6,654 nucleotides of DNA from JAZGBC01 sp036444495 (lineage in GTDB: Bacteria; Pseudomonadota; Alphaproteobacteria; Kiloniellales; J153): NCBI GenBank assembly GCA_036444495.1, contig JAZGBC010000025.1, forward strand, positions 1-6,654, read 5' to 3'. The notes below the pieces were generated by a model that ran no database searches, was not told the origin of the DNA, and worked only from the letters and a program-made list of their open reading frames with translations. The stretch's first letter is position 1. The number at the start of each line of letters is the position of its first letter. Positions 1 through 6,215 of the stretch are shown in pieces. Position numbers and translations under genes: made by a program.

Positions 1-1635
1 CGCGAAGGTGATGTCGCCGGTGCCACTGGTCAGGGAGATCGCCGCGTTGGTGGTGTCGATCGTGTTGTTCACGTTGATGGCGGCACCCGCGGTTGCCGTG
101 AGTGTTGCGCCCGCGATGGTGAGGTCCGGGGCGTCGGTGAAGGTGATGTTGTCGATGGCCTGCAGGGTTACGTTACCGCCCACGCCGTCCAGGGTTGCGG
201 GATCGACAGTCTGCGTCGTGCCAATAAGATCAGCGAATTCATCTACATCCGTGGCTGCCGCTCCACCGGCATTCGCCACGATGATGTTGTCCGGGTCGAG
301 CAGCAGGGTTCCTAGCTCGCCCAGTGGCGCGCTCAGATAGACCGCGCCATAGAAGGCGAGGTTCTGTTTGCCCGAGACCTCGGCGAAGCCGCCGTTGCCC
401 CCGCTCGCGCCGCCGGTCGCTGAGATGCTGCCATAGTATTGCGTGGTCTCGTCGGCCCAGACGATGATGCGGCCGCCGTCACCTTCGCTCCCGGCATCGG
501 CGGAGATCGAAGCATCTGCCACTATCAGGGTCTGCCGTGCGTTGCGCTCCGGTCCGTTGCCCTGGAAATTGCCGCCGATCAGGACCTCGCCGCCGCCGGC
601 GTCGCCCGAGGCGTCGATCCGCGCGCCGCCGAACAGGCCGACGCGCTCGCCCAGCACCTTGACCGTGCCGCCGGTCTCGCCCGCATCGTCGCCCTGCGCC
701 GAGATGCTGCCGGAGACATCGACGATCCCCGGCCCGGCCGCGGCGATCACCACCTCGCCGCCCGCCTTGGCGATGCTGTTGGCCTGGATGATGCCGTCCA
801 TGTTGATGACGCTCTGCACCACGGCGCCGACATTGTCCGCGGCGAGCGTCACGCGGCCGCCGTCGGCCAGGATGCGGCCGCTGTTGCGCACCAGGGACTC
901 GACGGCCTGCCCGTCCTGATCCAGGGGCGTCGCTTGTACGCCCGTGCGGAAAGTCACCAGGTTGTCGCCGTAAAGATCGAGGGTGAAGGCCTCGGCCCCG
1001 CCCAGGGTCACACGCCCGAGGCGCGCGGAGATGGTCCCGGAGTTGCGCACCCAAGGGGCCACCAGGGCGGCGTAGCCGGCCTCCGCAATGGTGATCTCGC
1101 CCTCGTTGACCACGGAGGCGCCGGGGTTGGGTGAGCCTTGCGTGAAGTCGTAGATGCCGGCCAGGAAGTCCTCGTCGCGAATGCCGGAGGTGGTCGCCAC
1201 CAGCCCGGCCACATCGACCCGCGAGCCGGGGCCGAAGAACACGCCGTTGGGATTGACCAACACGATCTGGCCGTTGGCCGAGAGCGTGCCCAGGATCGAT
1301 GACGGGTCGGGACCGGTCACGCGGTTGAGCGTGATGGAGCTGCTGGAAGGCTGGTGAAACTGGGTGATCTCGCCGGAATCGATGGAAAAGCGCCGCCAGT
1401 CGACGATCGCCTTGTCCGTGCCCTGATGGATATCCAGGCGGTTTCCATCCTCTGTCAGCGTGACCGAGCCGGCCTTGACCGTCGCGCCGCTGGGGTTGGC
1501 ATTCGCAGCCGGGGGCGCCGATAACGCCAGCCCCACGGCAAGCACCGCCGCGGGCAGAGACCGGCCCAGGCGGCAGAGCAGGGTGGTAGCGGTGAGCCGG
1601 TGGCGGAACGGGCGCGGTTGGGCGAGGCGTGTCAT
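1..1635 (-). CDS. TpsA exoprotein with filamentous haemagglutinin N-terminal (TPS) domain, partial (3' end outside window)
   Basis: This is the secreted partner of a two-partner secretion system: an adhesin or other large beta-helical surface protein exported by the adjacent TpsB. The frame is open from ATG 1635 to the left edge (545 residues seen), so the true length is unknown. A signal peptide is visible: a basic N-region of about 27 residues, a hydrophobic core at about 28-40, and a likely cleavage site after Ala-Asn-Ala at 46. The TPS domain follows, with the family landmarks NRVTG (104-108) and NPNGVFFG (128-135), then an AALVAP segment near 189-194. After that come Gly/Asn/Val-rich beta-helix-like repeats, GGRIIVWAD (387-395) and LLLDPDNI (444-451), as seen in many FHA-type proteins. 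No other in-frame ATG lies upstream before a stop at 1753-1755. A GGAAG lies 13 nt before the start, so the ribosome site is weak. The function of the C-terminal cargo cannot be judged from this window. Confidence 0.93.
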   Translation of the reverse strand, partial: MTRLAQPRPFRHRLTATTLLCRLGRSLPAAVLAVGLALSAPPAANANPSGATVKAGSVTLTEDGNRLDIHQGTDKAIVDWRRFSIDSGEITQFHQPSSSSITLNRVTGPDPSSILGTLSANGQIVLVNPNGVFFGPGSRVDVAGLVATTSGIRDEDFLAGIYDFTQGSPNPGASVVNEGEITIAEAGYAALVAPWVRNSGTISARLGRVTLGGAEAFTLDLYGDNLVTFRTGVQATPLDQDGQAVESLVRNSGRILADGGRVTLAADNVGAVVQSVINMDGIIQANSIAKAGGEVVIAAAGPGIVDVSGSISAQGDDAGETGGTVKVLGERVGLFGGARIDASGDAGGGEVLIGGNFQGNGPERNARQTLIVADASISADAGSEGDGGRIIVWADETTQYYGSISATGGASGGNGGFAEVSGKQNLAFYGAVYLSAPLGELGTLLLDPDNIIVANAGGAAATDVDEFADLIGTTQTVDPATLDGVGGNVTLQAIDNITFTDAPDLTIAGATLTATAGAAINVNNTIDTTNAAISLTSGTGDITFA

Positions 1636-1755
1636 GGCTAATTGGGCACTTCCAGGGCGATGACGGCGCCGCTCGGCGCAGGCAGGCGAACGTGCCTCCG
1701 GGTCAGGCCAGCCTAGAGCGCAAGTGGTTAATATTTCGGAAGGTTTTCGGCTCTA

Positions 1756-1774
1756 GCCGGCTTCAGAAGCCGGC
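1756..1774 (-). promoter_or_regulatory. Perfect 8-bp stem-loop over the tpsB stop codon
   Basis: GCCGGCTT and AAGCCGGC form a perfect inverted repeat with a 3-nt loop. The tpsB stop codon (1763-1765) lies at the edge of the stem. There is no U-run after it on the minus strand, so it does not look like an intrinsic terminator. It could protect the tpsB mRNA or tune expression between tpsB and tpsA. A second imperfect inverted repeat (1707-1719 with 1750-1761, sharing CTAGAGC) overlaps its distal arm, so the two stems could not form together. The function is inferred. Confidence 0.4.
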
Positions 1775-3484
1775 GGTAAGGGTAAAGAAGACCCGCCCGT
1801 CCTTGTCGGAATCGCTGAGCGAGGCCCGGGTCAATGGCCGGGCATATTCCAGGCCGAGGGCGATGCGGTAGGGCAGGGTGACTTGGATGCCCAACCCGGC
1901 CGAGGCCAGTGATTCCGCCAAGCCTTCTGAATCGCTGGTGTCCTTGTCCCAGGCCTTGCCGATGTCATAGAAGACGTAGGGCCTGATCAGTTCGACCCAG
2001 GGCGTATCGGGACGCAGGTCGTAGCTCAGCTCCAGCGCCGCCGCCAGGCCGTGCTCGCCCGTGACCTCGGCCAGGTCGTAGCCCCGGCCGAAGCGTGGCC
2101 CGCCGGCCGCGAACTCCTCGGAGGCGGGCAGGGGATCGAAGGAATACTGGCCCGTGGCGGAGCCCGTCAGGGTGAAGCCGGCGAAGAGCGGCTGGGCCCG
2201 GGCCAGCGAGAAATCCAGCTTGGTGAAGGCCTGGACCGCGTCGGAGCGGGACATGTCGTCCCTGTCCGAATCGCTGGCGTTCAGGATCGGCAGCCCCTGC
2301 GTGATCTGGATCCTGGTTCCCGTTATTCCATTCAGCAGGGTCGTGTCGCTGTAGGTCGCCATGCCCCTGAGGGTGCGGATGCGGTCTTCGGTAAAGTCGG
2401 CGTCGAGCAGGTTGACGTCGGTGTTACTGAAGGAGAACCCGGCCGTAAGCGTCAAATTCCGGGCGCGCGAGCGAAGCAAGGGGTAGCTGACGTCGAAATC
2501 GGCCGTGATGCCCGTGGTCAAGATGTCGAACTCGCTCAGGGTAAAGCCGGGCTCGGAACGGGTATAGCCGGCCCGCCCGCTGACCCGGATCCCCTCGTCC
2601 CCGAGCGGCTGCAGGAACCCCAGATCGATAGCCTTCAGCTCCTTGGGCTGTGCCGGCGTGGTCGAGGCGCTGGCAAAGAACCGCTCGCCCAGGCCGAGAA
2701 GCGAGTTCACCCGGGCGTCGGCTGCAAGGCGCAGCGGCCCCTCGAATTTGGAGCCGCGATTGTCGAAGGAGATTCCGGCGTTGACCGGAACATGGGTCAC
2801 CTTGATCACCAGATCCGAAGCGCCCGGCGCCTGCTCGGCCGGCTGCAGCACGCCCGCCGCGGTGATACCCGCCAGGTCGTTGGCGAGGAGCATGTAGCGC
2901 TCCAGGGTCGGGGCCCTGAGCGGCCGCTCCTGGGTGACGGGCGCCAACTGGCGCTCCAGCGTGCCCTTCAGCCGGCCCTCGACGTCCTCGACCAGGATGC
3001 GGTCGACGAAGCCCTCGACCACGGCGATGGTGTAGACGCCGTCCTTCACGCGCTGGGGCGGCACATAGGCGAAACTCAGAAGATAGCCGTCGCCCTGGTA
3101 GCGCGCCTGAATGGCGCGTGCGAATCCATAGAGCTGGCCGAAGGTAATCTCCTGGCCGCGGTACTCGGCGAAGAGCCCCGCCAGCTCCTCCAAGCCGTAG
3201 ACCGTGACCCCTGTCAGCTTGAGGTCGGCGAAATCGATCTTCTCTTGGGCCAGGCTGGCCGGCACGTCCGTTCCGCCGGGCAGGATCACGGTCCACTCGA
3301 GCTCGACGGGTTTCTTGGGCAGGGGCGCCACCGGGGTTTCCGGGCGCCCGGGCACCACCGTGCCCGGAATCCGCTCCTCCGTGCCCGGGATCTGCTGGGC
3401 GGCGGACGGTCCAGTCATGCCGAGAAGCGCCGCGAGCGCCCCCGTGGCTGCGACCAGCTTTATTATGCCGCGTGGAATCAGCAT
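1763..3484 (-). CDS. TpsB outer-membrane transporter, FhaC/ShlB/HecB family
   Basis: This 573-residue Omp85-superfamily protein exports and/or activates the TpsA partner encoded just downstream. A signal peptide is visible: MLIPRGIIK, a hydrophobic core at about 10-23, and cleavage near Ala-Ala-Gln at 28-30. A Pro-rich linker follows (about 31-60, with two IPGT motifs). The first POTRA domain is at about 85-158, containing GDGYLL and ending in YTIAVVEG. A second POTRA-like segment is at about 160-232. The rest is a beta-barrel of about 340 residues, with the conserved loop-6 type motif FGRGYD (465-470), FYDIGKAW (505-512) and a C-terminal aromatic residue (AGF), typical of barrel proteins. 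The length fits the family (about 550-600). The frame can be extended to a TTG at 3526, but I prefer ATG 3484 because the signal peptide then starts correctly. No strong Shine-Dalgarno precedes either start. It is probably cotranscribed with tpsA, 127 bp away. Confidence 0.95.
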   Translation of the reverse strand: MLIPRGIIKLVAATGALAALLGMTGPSAAQQIPGTEERIPGTVVPGRPETPVAPLPKKPVELEWTVILPGGTDVPASLAQEKIDFADLKLTGVTVYGLEELAGLFAEYRGQEITFGQLYGFARAIQARYQGDGYLLSFAYVPPQRVKDGVYTIAVVEGFVDRILVEDVEGRLKGTLERQLAPVTQERPLRAPTLERYMLLANDLAGITAAGVLQPAEQAPGASDLVIKVTHVPVNAGISFDNRGSKFEGPLRLAADARVNSLLGLGERFFASASTTPAQPKELKAIDLGFLQPLGDEGIRVSGRAGYTRSEPGFTLSEFDILTTGITADFDVSYPLLRSRARNLTLTAGFSFSNTDVNLLDADFTEDRIRTLRGMATYSDTTLLNGITGTRIQITQGLPILNASDSDRDDMSRSDAVQAFTKLDFSLARAQPLFAGFTLTGSATGQYSFDPLPASEEFAAGGPRFGRGYDLAEVTGEHGLAAALELSYDLRPDTPWVELIRPYVFYDIGKAWDKDTSDSEGLAESLASAGLGIQVTLPYRIALGLEYARPLTRASLSDSDKDGRVFFTLTAGF

Positions 3485-3723
3485 CCGCGATCCGGGAATA
3501 AGACAACCGGCCCCGACACCGGCCAAACTCGGTTCAAGGTCAAAGCAACCAAAGGAATCAACAACATACAGCCTCTGGTACAGTGTGTCGCTTCAATATA
3601 TGCGATTCGCCTGCCTTCGGGTGTGGCTCCACCGGATCAGCGAATTTTGCGCCGATCTGGCCTCGAAGGATGGAAGATCATGCAACGTGGTTAACCTGGC
3701 GTTAACCACGAGAGCAGCCGTTC
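3485..3723 (-). promoter_or_regulatory. tpsB upstream region (promoter expected, not pinpointed)
   Basis: This 239-bp gap lies between the lyase gene stop and the tpsB start, both on the minus strand. It is less GC-rich than its surroundings, especially at about 3540-3605, where a TATATT occurs on the minus strand near 3600. No hexamer pair with correct spacing was convincing, so no specific promoter is called. The stem-loop at 3686-3710 occupies the lyase-proximal end. It most likely carries the tpsBA promoter because the stem-loop separates it from the lyase transcript. Confidence 0.35.
3686..3710 (-). terminator. Perfect 10-bp stem-loop downstream of the ammonia-lyase gene, possible terminator
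   Basis: CGTGGTTAAC and GTTAACCACG form a perfect 10-bp inverted repeat with a 5-nt loop (CTGGC). It begins 13 bases beyond the lyase stop codon on the minus strand, where a transcription terminator would be expected. The following minus-strand sequence (TTGCATGATC) is not a true U-tract, so it is not a textbook intrinsic terminator. A repressor operator for the tpsB promoter is an alternative reading, given the GTTAAC core in both arms. Confidence 0.45.
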
Positions 3724-5250
3724 CTATGAAGTCTTGTGGACGATCTCCAGTAACCTGCCCGTGGCGAGCAGTTCCGCCGCGATGCGCTCCACGTCGGCCC
3801 CCAGCGGCCGGTCGTCATCCAGCGGCGGCACGATGTCGCGTACGGCGGCTTGTGCGCGAGCCGTGCCCCGGCCCAGGCGGTCGATCCCGCGCAAATCGAC
3901 GGCCTGGGCGGCCACCAGGAGTTCGATGGCGATCACCAAACGGAACCGCCATAGGAGCTCCGTCAGTTTTTGCGCGGCCTGCGGAGCGTGGGTCATATGG
4001 TCTTCAACCCCGCCAATGGCCAGGCACAGGCCGCCGCGTACCGGCGTGGCGACGTGTTCGATCTCGGCCATGAGGGCCTCGGCGGTCTTGAGCAGCGGGG
4101 CGAATCCCGAGCGGCCGGGCCCGCGGGGCGAGAGATAGGCGGGCAAGCCGCTGAGTTGCGCCATCAGGAGCCGAGCCGTGCGGCTGGCCGAAAGGATGGC
4201 CACTTGGGTCAGGGCGCGGGCCAGCGTATCCAGCGCGATCGCCAGCAAGGGCGCGTGAAAGTTGCCGGTGGACAGAATCTCCCCGTCACCTAAGAGCACG
4301 ACCGGATTGGTGGATTCCCCGTTGAGGTCGGCATCCAGCGCCGGGCCGGCGAAGTCGAGACACGCCTTGAGGGCCCCGTGTACCTGGGCCGTGCAGCGCA
4401 GGCTGATGGGGTCTTGCAGGCGCCGGGCCGCGCCCGGTTCCAGGAGTGAGCCGCCGGCGAACAGGCCAAGCAGGTCGCCCGCGGCCTCTGCCTGTCCCGG
4501 CTGGGGCCGGACCGGCGCCACGCGCGGATCGAATGGCGTGAGATTGCCACGGAAGCCTTCCAGGCTCAGGGCCGCGGCGATATTGGCGAGATCATAGGCA
4601 TCATTGGCGTCGTGAAGTGCGAGCGCACCCAGGCCAACCGACACGCTCGAGCTGTTACAGATCACCAGCCCGTCCTTGGGGCCCAACTCGGCAGGCTTGA
4701 GGCCAGCCCGAGCCAGGGCCTCCTGCGCCGGCAGCTTCTCGCCATCGGCGTCAATTTCCCCCTCACCGATGAGCGCGAGCCCCAGATGCGCCATCAAGCA
4801 TAGATCGCTCGCCCCGATGGAGCCGATCGAGGGCATGACGGGGTGAAGCCCCGCATTGAGCAGGTCCGCGAAATTCTCCGCTATGGCCGGGGAGGCGCCC
4901 GAAGCGCCGGTCAGCAGGTTGTTCAAGCGCACCGTCATGGTCGCGCGCACGGCCTCGGCGGGCAGCGGCGGACCGACGGAGTTGCTGCGCCCACGCAGGG
5001 TCAGGCGCGAGAACTCCTCCAGCGCCTCGCGGGGCAGCGCGTGGGTCACGTTCGCGCCCAATCCGGTGCTGAGGCCATAGACCGGTTGGCCCTCATCGAG
5101 ATGCCGTTCCACCACGGCGCGGGCCTCGGCCATGCGCGCAAGCGCGCCCGGGTCGATCTCCACCTTGCGGCCACGGCGCGCCACCGCCGTCACGGCGGCC
5201 GGCGTGAGACCGCCACCGGTCAAAACGAGTGCATTATCTCTATCGCTCAT
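3724..5250 (-). CDS. HAL/PAL-superfamily aromatic amino acid ammonia-lyase with a non-canonical MIO triad
   Basis: This 508-residue protein is close to the family's usual length. Members remove ammonia from His, Tyr or Phe (or act as aminomutases) using the MIO group made from an internal Ala-Ser-Gly. Conserved landmarks compared with Pseudomonas HutH are the YGLSTGLGA loop (Tyr58, as Tyr53), Asn199 (as Asn195), SLRC with Arg285 (as Arg283), STGNFHA with Phe331 (as Phe329), and EDH with Glu416 (as Glu414). The oddities are clear. The triad region reads GSIGASDL (143-150) where HutH has GASGDL, so the MIO glycine is absent and one residue is lost. Ile282 stands where the catalytic Tyr280 is expected, and Arg88 stands about where His83 is expected. 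ATG 5250 is chosen because the frame is closed by an upstream in-frame TGA at 5254-5256. No good Shine-Dalgarno is at the normal distance. No hutU, hutI or hutG is adjacent, so histidine degradation is not supported. The substrate is unknown. I avoid the name hutH for that reason. Confidence 0.9.
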   Translation of the reverse strand: MSDRDNALVLTGGGLTPAAVTAVARRGRKVEIDPGALARMAEARAVVERHLDEGQPVYGLSTGLGANVTHALPREALEEFSRLTLRGRSNSVGPPLPAEAVRATMTVRLNNLLTGASGASPAIAENFADLLNAGLHPVMPSIGSIGASDLCLMAHLGLALIGEGEIDADGEKLPAQEALARAGLKPAELGPKDGLVICNSSSVSVGLGALALHDANDAYDLANIAAALSLEGFRGNLTPFDPRVAPVRPQPGQAEAAGDLLGLFAGGSLLEPGAARRLQDPISLRCTAQVHGALKACLDFAGPALDADLNGESTNPVVLLGDGEILSTGNFHAPLLAIALDTLARALTQVAILSASRTARLLMAQLSGLPAYLSPRGPGRSGFAPLLKTAEALMAEIEHVATPVRGGLCLAIGGVEDHMTHAPQAAQKLTELLWRFRLVIAIELLVAAQAVDLRGIDRLGRGTARAQAAVRDIVPPLDDDRPLGADVERIAAELLATGRLLEIVHKTS

Positions 5251-5343
5251 CGCTCATCTTTTCATACCTCTGTCTCCTGCCCGCCGGGTGTAACATACCG
5301 GGACCTCAAGGATGCAAGGCTCGTAACGGCATGACTATGCTCA
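5251..5343 (-). promoter_or_regulatory. Leader of the ammonia-lyase gene with a three-codon upstream reading frame
   Basis: These 93 bp separate the lyase start from MITE copy 1. On the minus strand, GGAGACAGAGG precedes a mini reading frame ATG-AAA-AGA-TGA (5265-5254), which ends 3 nt before the lyase ATG. The best Shine-Dalgarno-like sequence is therefore placed for the mini frame rather than for the lyase, which could imply translational coupling. No convincing -35/-10 pair was found. This is inference from spacing alone. Confidence 0.3.
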
Positions 5344-5604
5344 TACCAAGTCTCGCTGATAATGACCCATAGAGACGGTTTCCCAAGGTTTTCGGCCAGG
5401 AGCGCGTGGCGCAGCGATGTGGGGCATCGGAAGCCATGCGCGACGCCGTCCGAAAGCCTTGGGAAGCCGCCGTCCCGGTCGCACGGGCCAACCGCCGGAG
5501 GGCGTCGGAAAGCCTTGACGATGTCCCGCATCGCCTGCGGCTTCCCTCCTACCCGGCGGATCGCCCGCGCGATCTCTATGGGTCATTATCAGCGAGATTT
5601 GGTA
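5344..5604 (+). mobile_element. MITE-like element, copy 1 (257 bp between TA dinucleotides)
   Basis: The element runs from CCAAG at 5346 to TTTGG at 5602 and is bounded by TA on each side, as expected of a TA target duplication. The terminal inverted repeats are 30 bp (5346-5375 and 5573-5602) with a single mismatch. Inside are two hairpins. Hairpin I pairs 5377-5395 with 5450-5468 (19 nt, two T:G wobbles), then 5402-5410 with 5433-5441 and 5415-5419 with 5425-5429. Hairpin II pairs 5479-5498 with 5553-5572 and has an inner GGAGGG/CCCTCC stem. It encodes no transposase, so it would need one supplied in trans. TA duplication is typical of IS630/Tc1-type enzymes, and Neisseria Correia elements are a known analogue; neither homology is shown here. 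It lies between the lyase leader and the CWC gene. Confidence 0.85.
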
Positions 5605-5649
5605 TAAACTGCGCCTCGCGAGGATTCGCGGCTCTAATCTAAAACCTGC

Positions 5650-5656
5650 GAGGTGG
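5650..5656 (+). promoter_or_regulatory. Ribosome binding site that fixes the GTG start of the CWC gene
   Basis: GAGGTGG lies 6 nt before the GTG at 5663. It is the strongest Shine-Dalgarno match among the genes of this window and supports a GTG start that the codon alone would not. Confidence 0.65.
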
Positions 5657-5662
5657 AAAACA

Positions 5663-5854
5663 GTGCCGGCCTGCCCGAACTGCGAACGGACGTTCAACTG
5701 CACGGGCCCGCCCGACTGCTGGTGCCTGAATGTGGAACGCAAATTCGACTACGAGGAATTCATCATCCGCACCGGGATGAGCAGCTGCGTCTGTCCGGTC
5801 TGCCTGACCGGCAAGGAGACGGATGGCGCGCGGGCCGGCGAGCCCGCCAAGTGA
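5663..5854 (+). CDS. Cys-rich CWC family small protein, putative metal-binding
   Basis: This is a 63-residue cytosolic protein with no signal peptide or membrane segment. Eight cysteines sit in two clusters: CPNC (Cys4, Cys7), Cys13, then CWC (Cys19-Trp20-Cys21), and a second group Cys42, Cys44, Cys47 (CVCPVC) followed by Leu. This CPxC...C...CWC...CxCxxC layout matches the Pfam family of short bacterial cysteine-rich CWC proteins. The biochemical role is not established; zinc or another metal bound by the cysteines is a reasonable inference. The start is GTG 5663, supported by GAGGTGG 6 nt upstream. It lies 58 bp after MITE copy 1, and its stop is 34 bp from the stop of the convergent unknown gene. 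The acidic/basic tail after residue 50 has no recognisable motif. Confidence 0.85.
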   Translation: MPACPNCERTFNCTGPPDCWCLNVERKFDYEEFIIRTGMSSCVCPVCLTGKETDGARAGEPAK

Positions 5855-5888
5855 CCCCGAATCAGTTCGAATAGATCCGGCATCACCG

Positions 5889-6203
5889 TCAATCGTGACG
5901 ATGGCGCGGGTTGCCGCAGGGCAGCTCGCCGGGAAAGTCGGCGGCCTCGAGCCGGTCGATCGTGCGGTCGATCAGGCGTTTCGCGAAATCCAGGCAGAGG
6001 ATCGCGAACTGCCTGGCCCGTCCCGGATCCTCGAAGTAATAGGTCCCGTCGAGGCGTCCGTTTCGCAGGTTGTTCTGCGAGAGCCGGGTGCTGACTTCCA
6101 GCTCGTCGTCCGAGACCTGCATCTCCGGCGCATAAGGAACCTTGTCCAGGGTGCAGACGATGTTGTCGGTGACGACGACCCGGCAGACCAGCCGCTCGGT
6201 CAT
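5889..6203 (-). CDS. Hypothetical protein, 104 aa, unrecognised
   Basis: I do not recognise a family. The protein has a beta-rich N-terminal part (residues about 4-30, hydrophobic alternation RLVCRVVV and NIVCTL), a charged middle (SDDELE), and an amphipathic helical segment at about 59-89 (RARQFAILCLDFAKRLID). The tail is His/Arg-rich (RHRHD). Cysteines are at 7, 17, 70 and 96. There is no signal peptide or membrane helix, so it is probably cytosolic. The ATG at 6203 is the only possible start nearby, because an in-frame TAA, made by the end of MITE copy 2, lies four codons upstream. A weak AAGG is 7 nt before the ATG. Codon usage is GC-rich like its neighbours and the composition is protein-like, which favours a real gene over a shadow frame. 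It is convergent with the CWC gene. Confidence 0.65.
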   Translation of the reverse strand: MTERLVCRVVVTDNIVCTLDKVPYAPEMQVSDDELEVSTRLSQNNLRNGRLDGTYYFEDPGRARQFAILCLDFAKRLIDRTIDRLEAADFPGELPCGNPRHRHD

Positions 6204-6215
6204 GACCCTGCCTTA

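Noticed and set aside
439..1134. 231-codon plus-strand frame opposite tpsA
   Set aside because: It is antisense to the haemagglutinin domain gene, Ala/Gly/Asp/His-rich and without motifs.
1740..1751. A 12-base match (AAGGTTTTCGGC) to the MITE interior in the tpsB-tpsA junction
   Set aside because: A single 12-mer could arise by chance in a window of this size, and no flanking similarity or terminal repeat accompanies it.
3484..3526. TTG at 3526 as the tpsB start
   Set aside because: It adds 14 residues before a well-formed signal peptide, and no ribosome site precedes the TTG.
2051..3694. 547-codon plus-strand frame opposite tpsB
   Set aside because: It lies antisense to a gene with clear POTRA and barrel motifs. 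The translation is Gly/Arg/Gln/His-rich without any recognisable domain, as expected of a high-GC shadow frame.
5362..5607. An 81-codon frame inside MITE copy 1, with an equivalent 81-codon frame in copy 2 (6213-6458, minus strand)
   Set aside because: The two translations differ at 11 of 81 residues, although the DNA copies differ at only 19 of 257 bases, so most changes alter the amino acid. That is not what a conserved protein shows. The frame starts and ends in the terminal repeats and has no ribosome site.
5586..5608. TATAAA at the right end of MITE copy 1 as a promoter for the CWC gene
   Set aside because: No acceptable -35 hexamer lies at 16-18 bp; the nearest TTATCA is only 11 bp away. 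The similar TATAAG beside copy 2 would lie within 10 nt of the 104-aa gene's ATG.
5341..5742. Minus-strand 133-codon frame across copy 1 and the CWC gene start
   Set aside because: It is antisense to the well-supported CWC gene and composed mostly of repeat sequence; a GC-rich shadow.
5887..5900. CGTCA/TGACG short inverted repeat between the convergent gene ends as a terminator
   Set aside because: Only 5 bp, no T-tract on either strand, and it overlaps the stop codon of the 104-aa gene; too weak to call.
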